Source: Jatrophihabitans sp. | Lineage (GTDB): Bacteria > Actinomycetota > Actinomycetes > Mycobacteriales > Jatrophihabitantaceae | DNA: 64,000 bases | Direction of reading: 5' to 3' | Assembly: GCA_036389035.1 (NCBI GenBank) | Contig: DASVQQ010000005.1 | Coordinates: forward strand, 1-64,000 | In this document: piece by piece, positions 7,648-16,032 of the stretch | How positions within the stretch are numbered: the first letter of the stretch is position 1 | Layout of the letters: every line of letters starts with the position of its first letter | The notes under the pieces: model-generated | The model's input: the letters and a program-made list of their open reading frames with translations, nothing else | What the model was told of the DNA's origin: nothing | Databases searched by the model: none | Program-made: the position numbers and the translations under genes

Positions 7648-9030
7648 GTGAGTGAGCAGGCAGCGGCAACCAGTCGTCGTATCGGGCGCATGCATCAGAA
7701 CAAGCTGACCGAGAAGTACCTGGCGCATTTTCAGGCCAGCGGGGTCAAAGCGAGCGAGTTCCACGCCGCCGTGCAGCCGGTGACCGTGGGCACCAACATG
7801 GACGGCCGCTGCCTGACCAGGCCCGGGTTTCTCGAACGCGAGCAGGTCCAGCAACTCGAAGCCGACCTCGAGACCCTGTACCGGTGCCTGACCAGCCTGC
7901 CCGACCGGCTCTTCGGCGGTGACCTGGCCAAGTTCGTGGTCGCCACCGGGGTGCCCCAGCAGCAGGTGGACGCGATCGTCCGGGGCCGCGGCAACACCCC
8001 CAGCAGGCTGTCGCGCGCTGACCTCTACCACGACGACACCGGCTTCCGGGTGCTCGAGTACAACATGAGCGCCTCCCTCGGCGGCCTCGACGCCGGCGGG
8101 CTGAGCCGGGCGATGATGGCGCAGCCGGTCATGGCCGAGTTCGCCGCCGAGCAAAACGTGGGCTTCATCGACAGCATGGTCGAGGCGGCCGAGACGCTGA
8201 AGCTGGAGTGCGGCGTCCAGCCGGGCAACCGCCCGTCCGTGGCGTTCTGCGACTGGCCGGGCAGCTACCCGGACCTGGAACCGCAGCTGATCAAGAACAC
8301 CGCCAACATCAGCAAGCTCGGCATGGACGCCTTTCCCTGCCACCTCGGGCACATGCGGATCGACGATGACTCCAACGTCTGGGTCGGTGACCGGCACGTC
8401 GACGTCATCTATCGCAGCTTCCTGATCGAGGACCTGCTCGACCCCACGGGACCGGCGCTGATCGAGCCGGTGCTCAGGGCTGCCGAGCGCGGCAAGGTGA
8501 AGATCTTCTCGCCGATGGACGCCGAGCTCTACGGCAGCAAGGGCGCGCTGGCGCTGCTGTCCGACGAGGCCAACCGCGGTGTCTTCAACGAGCAGGAACT
8601 GGAGTGCCTGGACCGGATCCTGCCCTGGACCCGGATGGTTCGCCCGGGTCCGGTGACGGTGACCGGTCGCACCGTGCTGCTCGAGGAGTACGCCATCGCC
8701 GAGCGCGAGGAGCTGATCCTCAAGCCGGTGATGCTGCACGGCGGCGCCGGCGTGGTGCCCGGGTGGCAGACCGAGCCGGATGAGTGGGCGGCCCAGCTCA
8801 AGGAGGCCATGCACGGGGAATTCGTGCTGCAGCGGCGGATCCACCCGCACACCGAGATGTTCCCCTCCGACGAGGGACTGAGCGAGTGGCTGCTGGTGTG
8901 GGGCGCCTTCCTCGGCGCCCGTGGCTACTCCGGGATGTTCCTGCGGGGCGGCCCGGCCGAAGCGCAGAACGCGGTGGTGAACACGCTCAACGGCGCGACC
9001 GGCTCCTGCTGCTTCCACGAGCTCTCCTGA
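7648..9030 (+). CDS. ATP-grasp-like protein (glutathionylspermidine-synthase-like fold)
   Basis: A 460-residue protein starting at GTG 7648 after GGAGAATGCTTC; the frame is open further up but lacks a site there. A conserved-looking core reads FRVLEYNMSASLGGLDAG, and the C-terminal third has LILKPVMLHGGAGVVPGW followed by EFVLQRRIHP. The Lys-Pro...Gly-Gly-x-Gly-Val nucleotide-loop pattern and the Asn in EYN are typical of circularly permuted ATP-grasp enzymes, which join a carboxylate to an amine or thiol through an acyl phosphate. The substrate is unknown. It stands alone, facing the ole operon, with a shared hairpin terminator between them. The assignment to the fold is from motifs only. 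Confidence 0.6.
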   Translation: MSEQAAATSRRIGRMHQNKLTEKYLAHFQASGVKASEFHAAVQPVTVGTNMDGRCLTRPGFLEREQVQQLEADLETLYRCLTSLPDRLFGGDLAKFVVATGVPQQQVDAIVRGRGNTPSRLSRADLYHDDTGFRVLEYNMSASLGGLDAGGLSRAMMAQPVMAEFAAEQNVGFIDSMVEAAETLKLECGVQPGNRPSVAFCDWPGSYPDLEPQLIKNTANISKLGMDAFPCHLGHMRIDDDSNVWVGDRHVDVIYRSFLIEDLLDPTGPALIEPVLRAAERGKVKIFSPMDAELYGSKGALALLSDEANRGVFNEQELECLDRILPWTRMVRPGPVTVTGRTVLLEEYAIAEREELILKPVMLHGGAGVVPGWQTEPDEWAAQLKEAMHGEFVLQRRIHPHTEMFPSDEGLSEWLLVWGAFLGARGYSGMFLRGGPAEAQNAVVNTLNGATGSCCFHELS

Positions 9031-9065
9031 GCCCGGGGCCCAGGCTGTCGGATTGCTCGACCGAT

Positions 9066-9105
9066 CGGTTGCTCAGCCGCGAAACCGTAGGCGGCTGAGC
9101 AACCG
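9066..9105. terminator. Bidirectional hairpin terminator between convergent genes
   Basis: A perfect 15-base inverted repeat CGGTTGCTCAGCCGC / GCGGCTGAGCAACCG with a 10-base loop lies between the ATP-grasp-like gene and the minus-strand reductase gene, and overlaps the stop codon of the latter. No long T-tract follows, as is usual in actinobacteria. Confidence 0.7.
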
Positions 9106-10212
9106 GGGGGTGAGCAACCCGTCGGCCAGGCCGAAACTCACCAGGTCGTCGAAGGCCCGCTGGTCCTCGCGCCCCGCGCGCAGCCCGGCGTCGATCAGCG
9201 CTGTCCAACCTCCGAGCCGAGCCAGCGCCGAGGTGTGCCGCAGGTGCCGGCCCAACCGCCGGTGGGTGGCCGCCCGGTAGAGCCGGCCGGCGTCACCGCC
9301 GCTGGTCAGGGCCTGGGCCGCGGCCCGTCCGGCCAGCGCGCCGGACAGCACCGCGTAGAAGATTCCCTCGCCGGTGAAGGGATTGATCATCGACTGGGCG
9401 TCCCCGGCCAGCAGCACCGGTCCGTCCGGGATGGGTGGCCGCCCGGATGACAGCGGCAACCGGTGGGCCCGCAGGCCGGACGGCGGTTGAAGGCCCGGCA
9501 GCAGCTCGTGCAGCCGGGTGAGCAGATCGGACCGGCTCAGCGGCCGGCGGCCGAGCAGCTCGCCGTAGCCGACGTTTGCCTGCCCGTCGCCGATCGGAAA
9601 GCTCCAGGCGTAGGCAGGCCAGTGCTGATCGGTCATCGTGATGAACTGGCAGCCGGCGAGCTCCGGCAGTTCCGGGGCGTACCCCCGGATCGCCAGCGCC
9701 ACCCGGCCCGGTCGCGGCCGGGCGCTGCCCCGGCGCACCACGGACTCCGCACCGTCGGCGCCGATCACCACCCGGGCCCGCAACGAGTCCAGGCGCACCC
9801 CGTCAGCCGCCACGTCGACCGCGCGAACCGGATGCCGGCGAACCTCGATCCCGCGGCGGCGCACCTCCTGCACCAGCCGCGCGTCGAAGATCTGCCGAGG
9901 CGCCACGTGCACCTGGTGGCGCATGCGCCGGCGCACCCGCACCCCGGTCGGCGAGCGCAGCGCCAGCTCATCGACCGTGACGGCGCCGGCGAAGACCCGC
10001 TCGACGTCGAACTCCAGCTCCGACAGCACTTCGGTGACCTCGTGGGCGATGCCGTCCCCGCACGGCTTGTCGCGTGGAAAGTCAGCACGATCGACCACCA
10101 GCACCGACAGCCCCGGTCCGGCCTGGGCGAGCGCCGCGGCGGCCGCGCAGCCAGCGGGCCCGGCCCCCACCACGATCACGTCGTAGTCCTGCTGACGCGC
10201 CGGCCGGCTCAT
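9073..10212 (-). CDS. FAD-dependent geranylgeranyl-reductase-family oxidoreductase
   Basis: A 379-residue flavoprotein. The N-terminus has the dinucleotide-binding motif VIVVGAGPAGCAAAAAL, then FPRDKPCGDGI (the PxxKxCGxG signature of the geranylgeranyl-reductase family), VIGADGAESVVRRG in the middle and the second FAD motif VLLAGDAQSMINPFTGEGI. Such enzymes reduce prenyl or other alkene double bonds, or hydroxylate hydrophobic substrates. The start is ATG 10212, 10 bases after the oleD stop with GAGGTGAGCAGG in front; longer frames overlap oleD. It is the last gene of the oleA-oleBC-oleD operon, so its substrate may be the olefin or an intermediate of that pathway. This last point is inference. 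Confidence 0.85.
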   Translation of the reverse strand: MSRPARQQDYDVIVVGAGPAGCAAAAALAQAGPGLSVLVVDRADFPRDKPCGDGIAHEVTEVLSELEFDVERVFAGAVTVDELALRSPTGVRVRRRMRHQVHVAPRQIFDARLVQEVRRRGIEVRRHPVRAVDVAADGVRLDSLRARVVIGADGAESVVRRGSARPRPGRVALAIRGYAPELPELAGCQFITMTDQHWPAYAWSFPIGDGQANVGYGELLGRRPLSRSDLLTRLHELLPGLQPPSGLRAHRLPLSSGRPPIPDGPVLLAGDAQSMINPFTGEGIFYAVLSGALAGRAAAQALTSGGDAGRLYRAATHRRLGRHLRHTSALARLGGWTALIDAGLRAGREDQRAFDDLVSFGLADGLLTPRLLSRLRFRG

Positions 10213-10222
10213 CCTGCTCACC

Positions 10223-11251
10223 TCAGGCGCCCGGCGTCGTGCGCCCGGATGCACGCGGGTCGTGATCACCGCCGGTTCCCGGACCCGGCGAGGCGTAGTG
10301 CCCGGCCAGCCGGGTGAAGCCCTCCTCCAGGCTGACCCGGGGACGCCACCGCAGGGCCTGCCGGGTCCGGCGCTGGTCGAACCAGTGCGCGGTCGTCAGT
10401 TGCTCGGCCAGGAACCGGTTCAGCGGCGGAGTCTCGCGGCGGCCGGTGACGGCCCAGCCGGCCTCGATCACCGCGCCGAGAAGGTGGGCCACCGCAAACG
10501 GCACCCGGCCCCGCGGCCCGGGCACCCCGGCGGCACGGCAGACCCGCCGCAGGATCTCCGCCACCGGTCGCGGCTCGCCGTTGGACACCACCAACGCCTC
10601 GCCGTGCACCTCACCGCAGACTCCCACCGCGGCCAGCAACGCGTCCACGGCGTTGTCGACATAGGTCGTGTCGATCAGCGCCGCCCCCGATCCGATCAGC
10701 GGCAGCCGCCCGGCCCTGGCCCGCTCCACGATGGGGCCCACCAGTTGGGTGTCACCAGGGCCCCAGACCAGGTGCGGACGGATCGCCAACACCGCCAGCT
10801 CGGCAGAATCTGCTTGCAAAGCAAGGGTCTCGGCCATCGCCTTGGATCGCGCGTAGTGCCCTCTGGCTCGTTGCGGATCGGCCGCGCCGGCCCCGGCGCC
10901 GACCAGCGAGCGCCCGGCATGAGCCACCGCGGGGGTCGACACGTGCACCAGCCTCGGCACCCGGTGGTGCCGGCAGGCTGCGATCACCGCGCTGGTGCCG
11001 CCGACATTGACGCGCTCGTACTCCGCCCACGGCCCGACCACATCCACCTTGGCCGCCAGGTGCAGCACCGCGTCCTGACCCTCGGCCGCGTGCCGCACCG
11101 CCGCCGGGTCGCTGACATCGGCCAGCACCTCCCGGCATCCCAGGCCGCTCGGGCGGCGTTGCAGCACGGTCAGCTCAGCGCCGTCGGCCAGCAACGCCAG
11201 CGCCGTCGTCCTGCCGAGCAGGCCGCTAGCCCCGGTCAGCAGCACCCTCAC
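10223..11251 (-). CDS. oleD: OleD: NAD(P)-dependent 2-alkyl-3-ketoalkanoate reductase
   Basis: A 342-residue extended short-chain dehydrogenase. The Rossmann motif TGASGLLG lies at the N-terminus, and the catalytic Tyr-x-x-x-Lys is in HYARSKAMAE; VHVSTPAVAHAG carries the Ser/Thr. OleD reduces the beta-keto acid made by OleA to the 2-alkyl-3-hydroxy acid used by OleC. The start is GTG 11251, overlapping the oleBC stop by four bases (GTGA), which replaces a longer frame that begins inside oleBC. The neighbourhood (oleA, oleBC) makes OleD much more likely than a sugar epimerase. Confidence 0.88.
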   Translation of the reverse strand: MRVLLTGASGLLGRTTALALLADGAELTVLQRRPSGLGCREVLADVSDPAAVRHAAEGQDAVLHLAAKVDVVGPWAEYERVNVGGTSAVIAACRHHRVPRLVHVSTPAVAHAGRSLVGAGAGAADPQRARGHYARSKAMAETLALQADSAELAVLAIRPHLVWGPGDTQLVGPIVERARAGRLPLIGSGAALIDTTYVDNAVDALLAAVGVCGEVHGEALVVSNGEPRPVAEILRRVCRAAGVPGPRGRVPFAVAHLLGAVIEAGWAVTGRRETPPLNRFLAEQLTTAHWFDQRRTRQALRWRPRVSLEEGFTRLAGHYASPGPGTGGDHDPRASGRTTPGA

Positions 11252-14001
11252 GTCCGGCCTGCCAGCGCTTTCCCGGCCCACGCCGCCAGCGCCGCGCGAT
11301 CCACCTTGGACGCATGCCGGATGTCGACCGGCAGCTCGCCGATCAGCAGCACCGCCGCGACCGGGACGTCGACCGCGGCCCTAACGGCATCGGCCAGGTC
11401 CAGGCCGGCCACCGGAGCCCGCCGGCCCAACCCGCTCAGGCCCAACCCGCGCTGGCCCAACCCGCGCCGGCCTGGCACGCGCGGACCCACTCCGCGCCGG
11501 CCCGGCACGCGCGGACCCACTCCGTGCCGGCCGTGCCCAGGCCTGTCCGGCACGACAACGGCCACCAGCTGCTGGGTTCCGGCCGGGCCGATACCGACGA
11601 CCGCGGCGGCCGCGACCCCGGACACTTCTGCGATCCGCTGTTCGAGCCCGACCGGAGTCAGCAAGCCCTCAGCGGTGGTGATCAGGTGCTGAAGGCGGCC
11701 CTGCACCCACAGCCGGCCGGCGTCGTCGAGCCGCCCGGCGTCGCCGGTGCGGTGCCAGCCGGCGTCGCGTGAACTCGCCCGTTCGGTGGCCCACAGCGCG
11801 TCATAGCGGTGCTTGGCGTGGGCTGCTCGGACACAGATCTCGCCGACCACCTCCGGCTCGGCGCTCAGCTTGCCGAGATCCTGTCCGCACGCGTCCAGAG
11901 CACTGATCTCGATCTCGACGCCGGGGACCGCGCGCCCGACGCAGACACCGTCGCCGGGGCCAGCCTGCTCCAGCTCGGGCAGCGACACGTCGGTGACCGG
12001 CAGCACCTCGGTCATGCCGTACGGGGTGTGGGCCTGGGCTGCCGGCAGCAGCGCGCTCAGCTGCCGCAGCAGCTCCAGCGGCACCGGGGCGCCGGCTGAC
12101 ATCAGCAGCCGGACCCGGGCCAGCGCCGCCCGCTGCTCGGGATCCAGGGCAGCGGCGGTGGCTGCCACCGTGCGCAACGCCGCCGGCGAGGCGAACACCA
12201 CGCTGGCGTCGATCGCCAGCACCGCGTCGGCCAGGGCGGCGGCGGTCAGCGTCGCGGGCCTGGTGACGTCGGTGGCCGGCACCGCCGAACCGACCCCCAG
12301 CGCCGGGCCCAGCAACGCGAACGGAGCGAACCCGGCGACGATCCGGTCGTGCTCGGTGAGCCGGTAGGTGCGGCGCACCACGCTCAGCTGCGCCCGGACC
12401 TGGTGGTGCAGGTACAGCACGCCCTTGGCGGGGCCGGTCGCTCCGGAGGTGAACACCACGGCCGCTTCAGCGTCCTCGGCCACCGCGGGCAGCGACGGCA
12501 GCTGGGCCACCGACGGCGGCTCGGTCAGTGACCTCAACCCGGCAGGCAGGCCGGGGCCGCCAGGCAGGATGGCCAGGTTCGAGGCCATCCGCAGGACGCG
12601 GCGTTGCGCGGCCGAGGCCGGCCCGACCAGCCAGCGCGTGCCGGGCAGCCGCATCGCGGCCGCGGCGGCCAGCCCCTGAGCGGTGCCGACCACATGGTCC
12701 AGGTTCGCGCTGCGCAGCGCGCGGCCCATCCCCCGCAGGCCGAGGCCCTTGTCAGCCACCACGACCACCGCGCCGGCCCGCCATCCGGCGTACACGGCCA
12801 CGGTCAGCTCGATCGACGGTGGGACCAGCAGCGCCAGGCGCTGGCCCGGCCGCACGCCGCCGGCGACCAGGCCCGCCGCGGCCCGGCGGACCCGCTGGTC
12901 CAGCTCCGCCCAGCTGATGCTCGCACCGCCGACCTCGGCGATCGCCGTCTCGTGCGGGGTGCTGGCGGCCCGATCGGTAAGCCCCTGCCAGACCGGATCG
13001 GACGCGGGCGGCGTCGGCCGGGCAGCCACCGCGCTCGCGGCGGCCGGGGGCTGCTCACCGACCGCGGCCGCGGTGCGCCTGCCGACGTCCAGCTCGCGCA
13101 GCCAGTCCGCGACATCCTGGGCGTAGCGAGGAGCGTCCTCGGGCAGCAGGTGAGAGGCGCCGGCGTAGCGGTGCAGGTCGGCGCGGGGCAGCCGGCCCAG
13201 CAGGTCACGCAGGTACTGCTCGCCGAACACCGGATCGCGCGGTCCCCACAGCAGCAACGCGGGCACGTCCCACCCGGTGATGCCGGCGGTGATGGCCTCC
13301 AGCGCCGGGTGGCTGGGGTCCTGGACGCGGAACGGGATGTCGGCGACGAACTCCCCGATCGCGCGACGCCGGCCGGCGCCGCGGTACGGGGCGGCGAACG
13401 CGGCCCGGATCTCGCGGTCCAGCGGCGGCCAGGACAGGGCGGTGGCGCCGCGCAGGAACACCGGCGTCCGGACGCACAGCAGGTCGCGCAGCGCGGCCAG
13501 GTGCGCCAGCCGGATCAGTGCCGGCGGCCGGGAGTCCTCGGGCTGGTGCACCGCGGTGTTCGTCAGCACGAGGGCCTGGACCTGGTCGCGATGCTCCAGC
13601 GCCCAGCCGAGTGAGATGATGCCGCCCCAGTCATGGGCCAGCGTCACCACCGGGCCGGTGACACCCATCGCCGCTGTCAGCTCACCCAGCTGGCGGACCC
13701 GATCGGCCAGCGTGCTGGCGGTGGCCGGGTGTTCGGAGTAGCCCATGCCCAGCTGGTCGGGAGCGATGACCCGCCAGCCGCGCGGCGCGGCGGCCAGCAT
13801 CCGCCGCCACAGGTAGGACCAGGTCGGGTTGCCGTGCAGGCAGAGCAGGGTCGGGCGGTGCGGTGAGGGTTCTGATCCGGGGTCGGAGTCCAGGACGTGC
13901 CAGCGCCGCCGGCCGTCGGCGCCCTGCACCTCGACGGTCCGCGACCAGGCCGGGTCCAGGCCGGGCAGGCTCGGCAGCCGCGTCGAGTCGCTGCCTGGCA
14001 T
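11248..14001 (-). CDS. oleBC: OleBC fusion: beta-lactone decarboxylase plus beta-lactone synthetase
   Basis: A 917-residue two-domain protein. Residues 1 to about 290 form an alpha/beta-hydrolase of haloalkane-dehalogenase type: oxyanion region CLHGNPTWSYLWRRML, nucleophile Asp in LAHDWGG and the late His in GASHLLPEDAP. This is OleB, which decarboxylates the beta-lactone to a cis-olefin. From about residue 340 on is an adenylate-forming enzyme with VVFTSGATGPAKGVLY, TPYGMTEVLPV and HRTGDAGRLDDAGRLWVQGR. This is OleC, which closes the 3-hydroxy acid to a beta-lactone using ATP. The same fusion is known in actinobacteria such as Micrococcus. The C-terminal lobe carries an unusual repeat insertion (separate entry). 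The ATG at 14001 is used; a GTG lies one codon before it. Confidence 0.92.
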   Translation of the reverse strand: MPGSDSTRLPSLPGLDPAWSRTVEVQGADGRRRWHVLDSDPGSEPSPHRPTLLCLHGNPTWSYLWRRMLAAAPRGWRVIAPDQLGMGYSEHPATASTLADRVRQLGELTAAMGVTGPVVTLAHDWGGIISLGWALEHRDQVQALVLTNTAVHQPEDSRPPALIRLAHLAALRDLLCVRTPVFLRGATALSWPPLDREIRAAFAAPYRGAGRRRAIGEFVADIPFRVQDPSHPALEAITAGITGWDVPALLLWGPRDPVFGEQYLRDLLGRLPRADLHRYAGASHLLPEDAPRYAQDVADWLRELDVGRRTAAAVGEQPPAAASAVAARPTPPASDPVWQGLTDRAASTPHETAIAEVGGASISWAELDQRVRRAAAGLVAGGVRPGQRLALLVPPSIELTVAVYAGWRAGAVVVVADKGLGLRGMGRALRSANLDHVVGTAQGLAAAAAMRLPGTRWLVGPASAAQRRVLRMASNLAILPGGPGLPAGLRSLTEPPSVAQLPSLPAVAEDAEAAVVFTSGATGPAKGVLYLHHQVRAQLSVVRRTYRLTEHDRIVAGFAPFALLGPALGVGSAVPATDVTRPATLTAAALADAVLAIDASVVFASPAALRTVAATAAALDPEQRAALARVRLLMSAGAPVPLELLRQLSALLPAAQAHTPYGMTEVLPVTDVSLPELEQAGPGDGVCVGRAVPGVEIEISALDACGQDLGKLSAEPEVVGEICVRAAHAKHRYDALWATERASSRDAGWHRTGDAGRLDDAGRLWVQGRLQHLITTAEGLLTPVGLEQRIAEVSGVAAAAVVGIGPAGTQQLVAVVVPDRPGHGRHGVGPRVPGRRGVGPRVPGRRGLGQRGLGLSGLGRRAPVAGLDLADAVRAAVDVPVAAVLLIGELPVDIRHASKVDRAALAAWAGKALAGRT
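11426..11530. repeat. In-frame tandem repeats inside the oleC part
   Basis: Three 15-base units (11426-11470, core CCCAACCCGCGC) are followed by two 30-base units (11471-11530) that differ at only two positions. All unit lengths are multiples of three, so the frame is kept, adding about 35 residues rich in Gly, Arg, Val and Pro just before the last conserved segment of the AMP-ligase C-terminal lobe. Confidence 0.85.
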
Positions 14002-14032
14002 CACCGCGGCGCCCGCGTTCTCGTCGCGCCGA

Positions 14033-15058
14033 TCACCATTCCAGCTCGAGGCAGCACGCGTTCAGGCCCGAGCCGACCCCCATCAGCAGCACCTTCGCCC
14101 CCCGCGCGAGCGAATCGACCTGGGCGGCCAGGGTGAAAGGCACCGATGCGGGTCCGATGTTGCCGCGAGTGGGGAACGTCCGGGGCACCCGAGCCGGATC
14201 GATGCCCAGTGCCGCGCAGATCGCGTCGGTGTGCACCTGCGAGACCTGGTGGATGATGTAGCGGTCAGCGCCGCGTGCCCAGTCGAAGCCCTGCTGGGCG
14301 TCCCTCCAGAGCCCGGTGCACAGCTCGAGGCCGTGCTTGAGCAGGTTCTTGCTGTCGGTGCGCATCAGCTCGACGTCCCCGACGCAGAGCTCGTGATGCG
14401 ACGTCGATGACCGGGTGGCGCCACCGACCAGCCGGTGCCCGTGCGGGTTGCGGTCAGTCCGGCCGAGCAGCATCGCGACCGCGCCCGAGCCAAGGGTGAG
14501 CGTGGCGAACTCGGCGATCACATCCTTCGATGTCGACACCTCCTCAGCCAGCCTGCGCAGCGCCGCCTGGTGGGCCGGACGGGCATCCTCACCGTTGACG
14601 ACCAGCGCGTACTCGATCTGACCGGCGTCGATCATCGCCGCGGCCAGCTGCATGCCGTTGAGGAACCCCAGGCAGGCATTGGTGACATCGAAGCTCTGAC
14701 ACGAACTCGGCAACCCGATGGCGTCGTGGACCGAGGCGGCGGTCGCAGGCTCCAGGTGGGCCCGGCTGACCGAGGTGTTGACCAGCAGGCCGATGTCGTC
14801 GACGCTGACGCCCGACTCGGCGATGACCTTGCCGCCGGCCATCGCCGCGCCGTCGGCGAAAGTGGTGCCTTCGGCCCACCACCGGCGCGCTCGGATGCCG
14901 GCCAGCCGCTCGAGCAGCCCGGGCCGCAAACCGACCCGCTGGTAGGTCTTGCTCAGCTGGGCGTCTATCTCGGCCGAGGTCACCACGACCGGCGCGTCGA
15001 TCGAAGCGACCGTCAACACGCTCGTGTTGCGAAACCGAAACTCTGAATTACCCGGCAT
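14033..15058 (-). CDS. oleA: OleA: thiolase-family acyl-CoA condensing enzyme
   Basis: A 341-residue KAS III/thiolase-superfamily protein. The nucleophilic Cys129 lies in VTNACLGFLNGM, the Glu typical of OleA is in VNTSVSRAHLEPA, and the His and Asn are in YIIHQVSQVH and TRGNIGPASVP. OleA joins two fatty acyl-CoAs head to head, releasing CoA and giving a 2-alkyl-3-ketoacid. The chosen ATG 15058 has GAAGG 9 bases in front. It is the first gene of the minus-strand ole operon; oleBC starts 31 bases after its stop. The Glu-containing motif, not seen in FabH, and the operon support OleA over a fatty-acid KAS III. Confidence 0.92.
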   Translation of the reverse strand: MPGNSEFRFRNTSVLTVASIDAPVVVTSAEIDAQLSKTYQRVGLRPGLLERLAGIRARRWWAEGTTFADGAAMAGGKVIAESGVSVDDIGLLVNTSVSRAHLEPATAASVHDAIGLPSSCQSFDVTNACLGFLNGMQLAAAMIDAGQIEYALVVNGEDARPAHQAALRRLAEEVSTSKDVIAEFATLTLGSGAVAMLLGRTDRNPHGHRLVGGATRSSTSHHELCVGDVELMRTDSKNLLKHGLELCTGLWRDAQQGFDWARGADRYIIHQVSQVHTDAICAALGIDPARVPRTFPTRGNIGPASVPFTLAAQVDSLARGAKVLLMGVGSGLNACCLELEW

Positions 15059-15184
15059 GTCCAACCTTCACGCAAAGCGACACCGGGGTGCTGCTCCCGC
15101 GTCGGGGGTCCCCGCTGCGGCGTCTTCGCAGCCAACCTTTCCCCCTCAGTGTGCCATTGCCGGGTGTGGCCGGCCTGCCGGGTG

Positions 15185-15658
15185 CTATGCCGGCGGTGTG
15201 AGGACGCGGTGCTCCACCCGGTCGGCCAGCCGTCGCAGGGTCTGGCGATTGCGCTGCCGCAGCATCAGCCTGAGCAGCGGATTGTCCAGCCATTGCCCGG
15301 GCCCGGCGCTGGGAGCCTCCCGGATCGTCACCTCGGTCAGCAGCGGCGAGCGCGCCTCGAGCACGACCTCGACGGTCGCCTCGCCGAGCGGCCAGCCACG
15401 GGCCCGCAACAGCAGCCGGCGATCCGGCTCGCACGCCAACGACTCGGTGTAGTCAGACACCTCGAAGGGCCACACCCCGACCTTGTGATAGATCTTGCTG
15501 CCCACCTCGGGCCAGCTGGCGTCGACGTCCCTGATGTGGGCCGCGCCGACCACCCAGCCGACGTAGGCCCAGCCGTCGGCCAGCTCGGCGAAGACGCGTT
15601 CGGCGCTGGCGCGCATTCCAGCATGCACCTCGGTCATCCGCTTCTGCTTGCCAGGCAT
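15185..15658 (-). CDS. SRPBCC/polyketide-cyclase-type ligand-binding protein
   Basis: A 157-residue helix-grip protein. It follows the SRPBCC pattern: an N-terminal strand, AERVFAELADGWAYVGWVVG, WPEVGSKIYHKVGVWPFEV, a run of alternating hydrophobic strands, and a long C-terminal helix RLMLRQRNRQTLRRLADRVE. These proteins bind hydrophobic ligands; some are aromatases or, like CalC of calicheamicin producers, protective proteins. The ligand here is unknown. It lies 126 bases upstream of oleA on the same strand, so a role around the lipid pathway is as plausible as any. Confidence 0.8.
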   Translation of the reverse strand: MPGKQKRMTEVHAGMRASAERVFAELADGWAYVGWVVGAAHIRDVDASWPEVGSKIYHKVGVWPFEVSDYTESLACEPDRRLLLRARGWPLGEATVEVVLEARSPLLTEVTIREAPSAGPGQWLDNPLLRLMLRQRNRQTLRRLADRVEHRVLTPPA

Positions 15659-16032
15659 GGCTTCCCCTCGATAGGGCGCGTCCGGGACACGCGGTCGGCT
15701 GTGCTGAGACGGTTAGACCGTATCGCAGCCGCCGTGGTGGGCGAGGCGATGCCGGCCCCGGACGGCGGGCGGGCCAGGTGGGTGGCGCATTGCCGCGCCG
15801 ACACCCCGGCCCGGTAGTTGCAGCGGGTTCGCCGAACCGCTTACTTTGAAGTGCGGACCTATGAGAAACCTGAACGTGGTTGAACCACCAGCCGCCCGCG
15901 GTGAGCCGCACCGTCCGGCCCCCGGTGAGCCCGCGCGAGCCGGCAGCCGCCGATAGCCAACTGGCCGCGCCGCCCTACCGGTCCTCCTGCCGGGCCCGGG
16001 CCGGCGCGAAGCCGGAGAACCGGAGCACCACG
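15659..16032. other. Divergent intergenic region
   Basis: About 370 bases between the SRPBCC gene (minus) and the YihY gene (plus). A weak promoter candidate facing right is TTGCAG (15818-15823) with an 18-base spacer and TACTTT (15842-15847). The YihY frame is open back to 15880 but the ribosome-binding site supports the later start. Confidence 0.3.

Noticed and set aside
15185-15658. SRPBCC protein as a CalC-like enediyne self-sacrifice protein
   Set aside because: CalC has this fold, but the gene is 12 kb from the first enediyne gene and adjoins the ole operon. The fold alone is too common to support resistance.
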